NCBI RefSeq assembly: GCF_964340395.1
Contig: NC_135569.1
Location: forward strand, 11,434,019 to 11,498,018
Reading direction: 5' to 3'
From: Glandiceps talaboti
Taxonomy: Eukaryota; Hemichordata; Enteropneusta; Spengelidae
DNA length: 64,000 bases
In this document: positions 48,436 to 57,400 of the stretch, one piece after another
How positions within the stretch are numbered: the stretch's first letter is position 1
How the letters are laid out: each line of letters begins with the position of its first letter
Made by a program: the position numbers and the translations under genes
Notes under the pieces: model-generated
What the model was told of the DNA's origin: nothing
The model's database searches: none
Seen by the model: only the letters and a program-made list of their open reading frames with translations

Positions 48436-51400
48436 GCAAGCACGTGCAACACACTTTCAGAAATATTTTACTATAGCACAGTCAGTCCACTGTTCTACAT
48501 TCCCCTAACTCCCTAGCTTGAATATAAATGTGTATCTAGTGTACCATCGATCTACTTTTCTACATTCTCATTCTGTATCTCTCTATTTGTATATGTAGGT
48601 AAAGGTAGATCAAGTTAGTAAACAGTGGTCGGGCTCAATACAGATCGGTTTGACAACATTCTTACCGTCAGAACTACTACCTGTAAATAGTCTACCAGCT
48701 GCAGCTTGTGAATTCCCAGCTAAAGTTACATGGCTCATGCAAGGCTCTGAAATCAAAGAAAATGGAATCACAGTGAAGGAAAATTATGGTACAACGTTGG
48801 ACAGGTTAGAGGTGAGTAAGCTAGTCATGTAAAACAGTTTGTATGGAATTATAACAATAGTTTGCTATGTAAGTAAGCACCCTCTATTTTAGACTCAGTC
48901 TGAGATGCTGTAAATGTTAAAACTCACACAGAACTTTTTTTCAAAAAAACATACTCCACTACTAATTCAACTACTAACTACTAATTCAAGGTATTGTGAT
49001 TGCGAGCCCATGAAAATTACTTTAAAAAGTTCAGACATGCCAAATACAAGTAGATAAAGACAAATCTATGTACATTTTAAAGTATTTGACTTGTAGTCGT
49101 CACCATATTCTCTTGAGCCTACAGTTTCTCACAGTGGCAGAAAATGAAAATGAAAGGGTCATCATTGTGTCTGCTTCTAATTTAGTCACAAAATATGACA
49201 TGTTTGCAAATGAATTTGTATACTAAGTCAACAATTTATGAGTGGATTCACAATATATATTTGTTGTATTTACAAACAGCACCCCTACAGTTCATATAAA
49301 GAAGTTCTTTTGTTTTCAGGTTGGCAATCGTGTTGGCGTCAGGAGATGTGCTGATGATACTATGCATGTAGTCATCAATGGAGAAGATAAGGGTATTGCA
49401 GCTACAGGCGTTCCTAAGGTGAGAATTGTTAGATGAAAAAATTATCTATTCCAACTGTTTGAATAAAATCTTTAGTTGTAACACCGACCTCTTACCATTG
49501 CAATAAAAGTGATCAAACCTAGGTTTTGGTTTGATTAAATTTACCACTCTGTAAGTAAGATGAATGTCATTCAGTTTGACTTTACCAAACAATGCAGGTT
49601 TTCTTTTGGCACTCCAGTTTCCTCCTGCATTAATATTGAACCCATGAGGGATGGTCCTCATTGTACTTATTGGGAGACAAGTTGAGAAAAACTTAAAATA
49701 ACTATCCAGTATAAATAAATATATTATTACATGTTTTACAGGGTGTATATGCCGTATTAGATCTATATGGTACAACAGAGTGTGTTAGTATAAATAAATA
49801 TATTATTACATGTTTTACAGGGTGTATATACCATATTAGATCTATATGGTACAACAGAGTGTGTTAGTATAAATAAATATATTATTACATGTTTTACAGG
49901 GTGTATATGCCGTATTAGATCTATATGGTACAACAGAGTGTGTTAGTATAAATAGATATATTATTACATGTTTTACAGGGTGTATATGCCGTATTAGATC
50001 TATATGGTACAACAGAGTGTGTTAGTATTATCAGTTCTGCTGTAGAATTACCCTATTCATCTCGACCACCATCAATTGCATCAGATTTGTCAGATGAAAT
50101 CACAGAGGTAAGTTATCAGAAACTATCGACCGGTTGCCTTGGTATTTAGTAGGGACATTAATTTAGGTATTTAGTTTGGAAATTGTTTAAAGCAAGCTGA
50201 TCACATCACAGGTGTGTGCCAGATTTGGGTAAAAAAAATGTCATTTTTGGTCAAAAGACTTAAATCTCAATAACACTGGGCAGAGTGGTCTGAAATTTAT
50301 TGGGAATGTTCTTATGGGTGTGTAGATGAAGAATTGTTCATGACGTGATGATCCCATAAGTGATATGCAATTAGGTCTAAAAGTGTGTCTTTTTGGTCAA
50401 AAACTATTACCGGGTAATTCCAAAACTGTTTGGCAGATTGGGCTGAAATTTAATAAGGAGGCATCTGGGGATGTGTAGATGAAGAAGTATTCATGCCAGA
50501 ATGATGATTCCATAAATGATATGTAACTTGCGTCTAAAAATCTCACTTTTGGTCAAAAACTTATATCTCACAAATTCCCCAGTGAATGGGACTGGAAGTT
50601 GGCTGGGGTGTTTCTGTAGATATTTTTCAAAATATTTTGACACAATTGCCCTAGCAACCATGACCATGCCTGTAGCAACAGTTAAATGATGAATCTAACG
50701 ATGCTTATTTCAAAGATAAAAACAGGGATGGTAGGCAAGTGAATACATGTTCAGAAAATGTCTGCAAATATGCCCAGTAACAAGACCATGCCCATAGCAA
50801 CTGCCATATGATGACATAATTGTAAAGATAAAAACATGGATGAGTTGGCAAGTGAATAAACATAAAAAATTGAATACACCTAGAAACAAGACTACACTCA
50901 TAGCAAAAGCCAGGAGATGGTATATATGGGAAAGGTAACATGGATAAACATTCAACAAATGAACATGTATATGCCTAGCAACTAGCCCATTTCCATAGCA
51001 ACTGAAATCATGATATATATTGCATATATAACAACATTGATGGTCAGGCAAGTGGATAAGCATGTTCTTTAAATAACAAATAAACAAAAAAAATATACAG
51101 TTGTGCTACATCACCATTGGCACGATTTTTTATTTTGATAATTGTGTTCACAATCTCAGCTTTATGGTGCCATGTTGACCACGGTTTAGCCTGATTAGAT
51201 TTTATTCCTTTCTCAGGAGGTGAATGGTACAGTAGAGGTCAGTCCCGCTGAAATCATGTGTATAGAATTTCAAGAGAATCATGGAAAGAACATACAGCTA
51301 CGGAATGGCAATCTTACAGCATGTCGGACAGCCAGCTATAACCAAGGGGTTGTGGTCAGTAGTAAACCGCTACCCAAAATGCATCTCTTTCAGGTGGGCA

Positions 51401-54400
51401 TCTCATCATAATATATGCCATGTATGTTATGTCATATTTTAAGCCTTGTCACAATGTGTTGTATGTCCTGTCAGTGTGTTGTATGTCTTGTCAGTGTGTG
51501 TTGTATGTCTTGTCAGTGTGTGTTGTATGTCCTGTCAGTGTGTGTTGTATGTCTTGTCAGTGTGTGTGGTATGTCCTGTCAGTGTGTGTTGTATGTCCTG
51601 TCATTGTGTGTTGTATGTCCTGTCACAGTATGTTGTATGTCCTGTCTCAGTGTGCTGTATGTCCTGTCAATGTGTGTTGTATGTCCTGTCACAGTGTGTG
51701 TTGTATGTCCTGTCAGTGTGTGTTGTATGTCTTTCATTGTCAGTGTGTTGTATGTATTGTCAGAGTGTGTGTTGTATGTATTGTCACAGTGTGTGTTGCG
51801 TGTATTGTCACAGTGTGTTGTATATTGTCAATGTGTTGTATGTATCGTCTTTGCTAGATTAGTCAAATTGATTTTCTACTCTAATGTATGTATAATTCTT
51901 AGGTCTCCATAGACAAAATGAATTCAAGATGGACGTCATCACTACAAATGGGAATCCTTGGAATATCACCAGAAAAATTAAATTTTCCACCAACAGCAAG
52001 TTCCATAAAGAAATCTTCCTGGATTATACAGAATGACTCAGTCTTCCATAACGGAGTCAAGGTAAACAGATAATTTTATTTGGGATTAGACTATTATATA
52101 GTCTAGAGGCTAATCCATTGGATTTGAATCTGAAGATTACCAAATGTCTAGCTCAATGGGGTCCAGAGATGAAATTTCAAATTCAAACGAAGCCAACCAC
52201 ATGGTCATTAACATCATGTCTTTTGTTAATGAATCACAGAATTCTACCCAGTAATAAGTTACTGTTTGTGGGGCCAGTTACACTATGCCCAAGTATGGTA
52301 TATTTGTCCAAATATGGTATGTTTGTGTCCAAGTATGGTATATTTGTTCAAATATGGTATGTTTGTGTCCAAATATGGTATATTTGTCCAAATATGGTAT
52401 GTTTGTGTCCAAATATGGTATATTTGTCAGCACAGAATGCTACTTATACATTGTTTACATAATTCTAACAGTTTGGGGTTTACTCATTTGCATGAACAAT
52501 GTTTGGTTCATGATTTATCAGATGTGTTCAGAGATGATTTGATATGATGTTGGTATCCAGACTAAATCTTATCAAGGAGAAGGCATGAGTTTTGTTATCT
52601 ATCTTCAGTTTTCTACCTGGAATTTTTTCACAAGAAAGCTCAGAAACACAGTATTAGCCTGGCATTTGAGCCTTCGGTTTACTAAGATAGACACAAACTA
52701 AAACTATTGTCACAACATGTTGATACAACAGTGATAAGCTATTGAATGGACATCGTTCAAGGACAATTATAGACTCAGTAGGGAGGCATCACATAGTTTT
52801 ACTGATGACATTCCATAAACTTGCAGTGTAGTGTTTTGGGACTTCCCATGTTTTCACTATGTTGATCACAGGGTGATTAGAATCACACAACAGAGGAACT
52901 GCTGTCACCGACTTGTGTAATCTACCATATTGAAGACCAATAGATTTAGTTTGTGCTTATCTTTCTAAACCGAAAGCTGGATTACCAGTGTGGTAACATC
53001 TTGTGTGATTACCATTTTATGACCAGAGGACATTATGACATTCTTGGCTGTTATGATATCATTTTATATAGAATGTATGTACAACTAAAGTGTTTGATAC
53101 AGCCCATGTCAAGAAATATGAGAGATATGTTGCCTTTCACGAGCACATGGGTCCAAATGTAGATAGTTTACAGGTTGGTAACTTATAGACTCAAGTAATG
53201 AGAGCTGTTCTGTCTTTTACAGGTTGAAGAACATATAGGTCCAAATTTAGATAGTTTACAGGTTGGTCATAGAGTTGGTATCAAGATGGACGACGACAAT
53301 TGTCTTCACATGTTTATTAATGGAATAGACCAGGGTATTGTAGCCAAGAATATTCCATTGGTATCCTATGCTGTGGTTGATCTCTATGGACAATGTGAAC
53401 AGGTAAAATATATATTGTATGAGTTTTATACTTTATAAAAAATGCTCTATGGAAAGTGTACAGGTAAATATATATTGTATGAGTTACACCTGCAAAAGAT
53501 TCATTTATGAACACGATGTTTTTGGTGTTGTTGTTTGTTTTTGTTTTTTTGTTTTTGTTTTTGTTGTTGTTTTTTTGAGGGGGGGGGGGGGGTATAATGA
53601 AGGTGGATGTATACCTCCGAAGACTAATGTACTTTACCAAGAGTGCTAGCTACCAGACAATTTTCAATGTTTGACTCATATTTTGAACACCACAGAACTG
53701 ATGTAACTTTGGTCCACTGCATTGCGTGTGATTTCAGTTGATAGATGATTTAGTGCTAACAATATATAATATCTCTATGACACCAGGTTACCATAGTGAA
53801 TGATGATGTTTCCATGGCAGCTGGTCTCCCTGTAGAAGAGAGAGAGAAACATGATATTGAAGATGGTAAGTACATATAGACAAGGAGATACCTTGATCAG
53901 ATCAGCGTATGTGAAGACGTACTTTGGAATTGAAATCTACATGTAACATTTGATAATTAATTGTAGGGTTAAAATAGTATATTGTTTGTATGCACCACGT
54001 TAGTAAAGTCAATGTAATTAATTCCTTGAAAGGGGACTATTACAATGAGCTATGTCCGTCCGTCTAAAGTTCAGCGATTTCAGATCATGGATACTTTGTA
54101 GTATCTATTTTTTACTGTGTACCAATTTCTTGTACAACCCATAACAACTAAGTAAAGAATTTTCTGTATGTATCACAATTGTTTATAGCATCCATATTAA
54201 GTACAACCCGTAACACCAAAGTAAAGCATTTTCTATATGTACCACAATTGTGTATAACATCCATATCAAGTGTAAAAGTATACTGTTTTGTTACTCATTG
54301 TAATATGACTGCTATAAATGAGTTTAGCACATAGAGAAAATGCTTTACTTCAGTGTTACCGGTTGTAAATCATGTCATCATTCAGTCACATAGAATGTAT

Positions 54401-57400
54401 TATTGGAGGTGATGTGTCTTCTACGAAGGCTTGTTAGGAATTGAAATCTACATGTAAAGTTTTAATCTTTTATTTGTAGGCTTGAAAGAGAGTATTTCTA
54501 GTACACCACCTATTAGTGAAGGCAACATAATTAGGAATTGTGATTATCAAAATAAATGTCTGCGATTCAAGGCAATGATAGGACTCCCAGGTAAGTTTCT
54601 CTCATATGTGGTCAATATTGTAAACCAGGAAATTTTCACTAAAGATATATTTTTGCTGGAAACTAAAATGCAAAAATAAGTAGTGACTAAAATGCCTTCT
54701 TGTACATGAACACAATGTACCAGTCTGGTAATTAGTTAAAATAAGTAGTGACTAAACTGCCTTCTTGTATATGAATACAATGTACCAGTCTGGTAATTAG
54801 TAAAAATAAGTAGTGACTAAACTGCCTTCTTGTATATGAATACAATGTACCAGTCTGGTAATTAATAAAAATAAGTAGTGACTAAAATGCCTTCTTGTAT
54901 ATGAATACAATGTACCAGTCTGGTAATTAGTTAAAATAAGTAGTGACTAAACTGCCTTCTTGTACATGAACACAATGTACCAGTCTGGTAATTAGTTAAA
55001 ATAAGTAGTGACTAAAATGCCTTCTTGTACATGAACACAATGTACCAGTCTGGTAATTAGTAAAAATAAGTAGTGACTAAACTGCCTTCTTGTATATGAA
55101 TACAATGTACCAGTCTGGTAATTAGTAAAAATAAGTAGTGACTAAACTGCCTTCTTGTATATGAATACAATGTACCAGTCTGGTAATTAATAAAAATAAG
55201 TAGTGACTAAAATGCCTTCTTGTATATGAATACAATGTACCAGTCTGGTAATTAGTTAAAATAAGTAGTGACTAAACTGCCTTCTTGTACATGAACACAA
55301 AGTACCAGTCTGGTAATTAGTTAAAATAAGTAGTGACTAAAATGCCTTCTTGTACATGAACACAATGTACCAGTCTGGTAATAAGTGAAAGTTAGTCTTT
55401 GATAACTTGCTAAAAACTGAAAAATCGCAAACTTTTCTAGTAACTAAATATCTAGGTTTGCATTATACAGATTTTAGCTGCAAATAGCAACAAGAAGGTG
55501 GACTTATTCTTACATACATCTATATTATAGCACAATGGGGGAAAGTTGTCATGTCGATCTAGAAATTGAATTATTGTTACTTTTATGCTGTAGTATGTAA
55601 TTACAAGATACAAATTTGTTTTCTCCTTCTACCAGATGGTTATTTTGACACTGATCCCAGAGTCAATGCATGTTATTGTGAAACTTGTCATAAAATTCGT
55701 GGTGACGAGGCCTATTATAAAAGAGGACAACCTGCCAAAGATTATGCGGTACCATTTGGATGGTGTCGTCTAGCGCTTAGGTCAGTAATATGTTATCATG
55801 TATCAGTTTGTGTCAAACTACTTCAGTAGTTATCAGCTTGCGCCATGTTGTGTTCCACTTTCAGTACGTACTTGAAAATAATATTTAGTCTTATCCATGC
55901 TTCTGTATTTATACAACTGCAGACATCAAACCGTGGACGAACAGAACCTATTACAAACAGGGAAAGCAAACAACTGAATTGGATTAATAACACTTGGCAT
56001 AGCATGTTGGAACTACAGAGACTTATATCACATTCCATTATTTCATAAGAACGGTTTTATGGCCACTTTACATAATATTTCATGTTCGTAATTAAATTTT
56101 CATTTCCCCTGGCATTTCATGTACACCTAAAGAGCCCATAAAATTGTTATTATCAAACCATGGTGTGTATCTCTGCTGTTCCATGGATCCAACATGCTGA
56201 GCCAAGAGTTTTTAATCCAATTCGTGTATTCACTTACCCTGTTTGAAGCAGGTTCTGGTCGTCCATGGTTTGATGTCAGCAGTTGTATTATATCTGCATG
56301 CAATGACATATATACTTTATTATCACGTAAACATGTGCAGATCTTCACCTGTGTCACGTCAAATGGGGCAGATCAAAAACCCAAATCACCTCTGATGTAC
56401 CAAATTGATTTCTCTCAACTTTTCAGAATATATTATATCTCAAGGCTACGTCTGATAATTTCGTCTAAGAAACCAAAGTACAATTTGACCCATTAACTGT
56501 AAGCTTGACCTTGAGACAGGTGACAAATACAAGTCACATGACATTACTGGGACAAGCCATTAAAGAAGCAAGTCCACTTGTTATCAAAGAGTACCAATAT
56601 TTACACATGTGATGATGGGCTCTTACATAACACAAGTAAACAGTGTAGTTCACAGCGTAAGATCATTTCTAAGGAGTGGGTCAATTGAGGCAAACCTTAT
56701 CTCCGTCTTATATCAGTTGTTATCAATTTATTAGGCTATTATAAGTAACACTACAAACAGCTTTAGAGATGCAAACAACTTTTATGACACCCGTTTTCGT
56801 CAGGCAAGCCCGCGGGTTTGTTGCACTTGGACCGTTAATGGCTTGTGAATGTCATGATTTGTAATTTGCATAGCCATCAGATGCCATTTTTGATACATTA
56901 TGGACAATATAGTGCGTGAAAACATAACTATAACAGTCAATTTAAAATTGTAGAAAAATTGTCTTAATTATGTGATGAATAATAATAATCTCAAGAAATC
57001 AATTCGTTTTACGTCATAATGCTCCTCATCACGAAATCAATTCATTTTTCGTCATAATGCTCCTCATCATGAAATCAATTCGTTTTTCGTCATAATGCTC
57101 CTCATATGATTCCGCAGACTATAAATACTTGTGTTGCTCGTATTTGTATTAGTCTGCAAAATCACACTTGGAGCATTATGACATAAAAACAACATTGATT
57201 TTGTTGGATTATACAAAGTGCTTGTGTGAATATCTATCAAACTTTGCACAAAGATCATACATGATATCTATACAAGAACATTTCACCAAAATCTCATCTT
57301 TTGAATATTTTATCTCACAGGATAGCACCGAGATCTCATCTATTAAATGTTTTCAAAGATTGGCATACAGCTTATCATGGTACTAAAGTAGGAAATATTA

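Larger units (their letters stand above)
48092..50107 (+). other. NEURL4: NEURL4 NHR domain 5 (exons 15-18, residues about 795-965)
   Basis: [37 protein letters not shown] (exon 15). [18 protein letters not shown] and YGTTLDRLE (exon 16). [20 protein letters not shown] (exon 17). [16 protein letters not shown] (exon 18). Matches vertebrate NHR5, including RRGADDTMH. Confidence 0.9.
51217..53865 (+). other. NEURL4: NEURL4 NHR domain 6 (exons 19-22, residues about 1000-1170)
   Basis: [20 protein letters not shown] and [12 protein letters not shown] (exon 19). [18 protein letters not shown] (exon 20). [20 protein letters not shown] and [10 protein letters not shown] (exon 21). VTIVNDD (exon 22). 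The most diverged NHR, as in vertebrates. Confidence 0.9.

Noticed and set aside
51415-51912. CVVCPVS-type ORFs of 138-165 codons in three + frames
   Set aside because: All three frames are open because the 20-22-bp minisatellite lacks stops. They start after the exon 19 donor and have no splice or start support.
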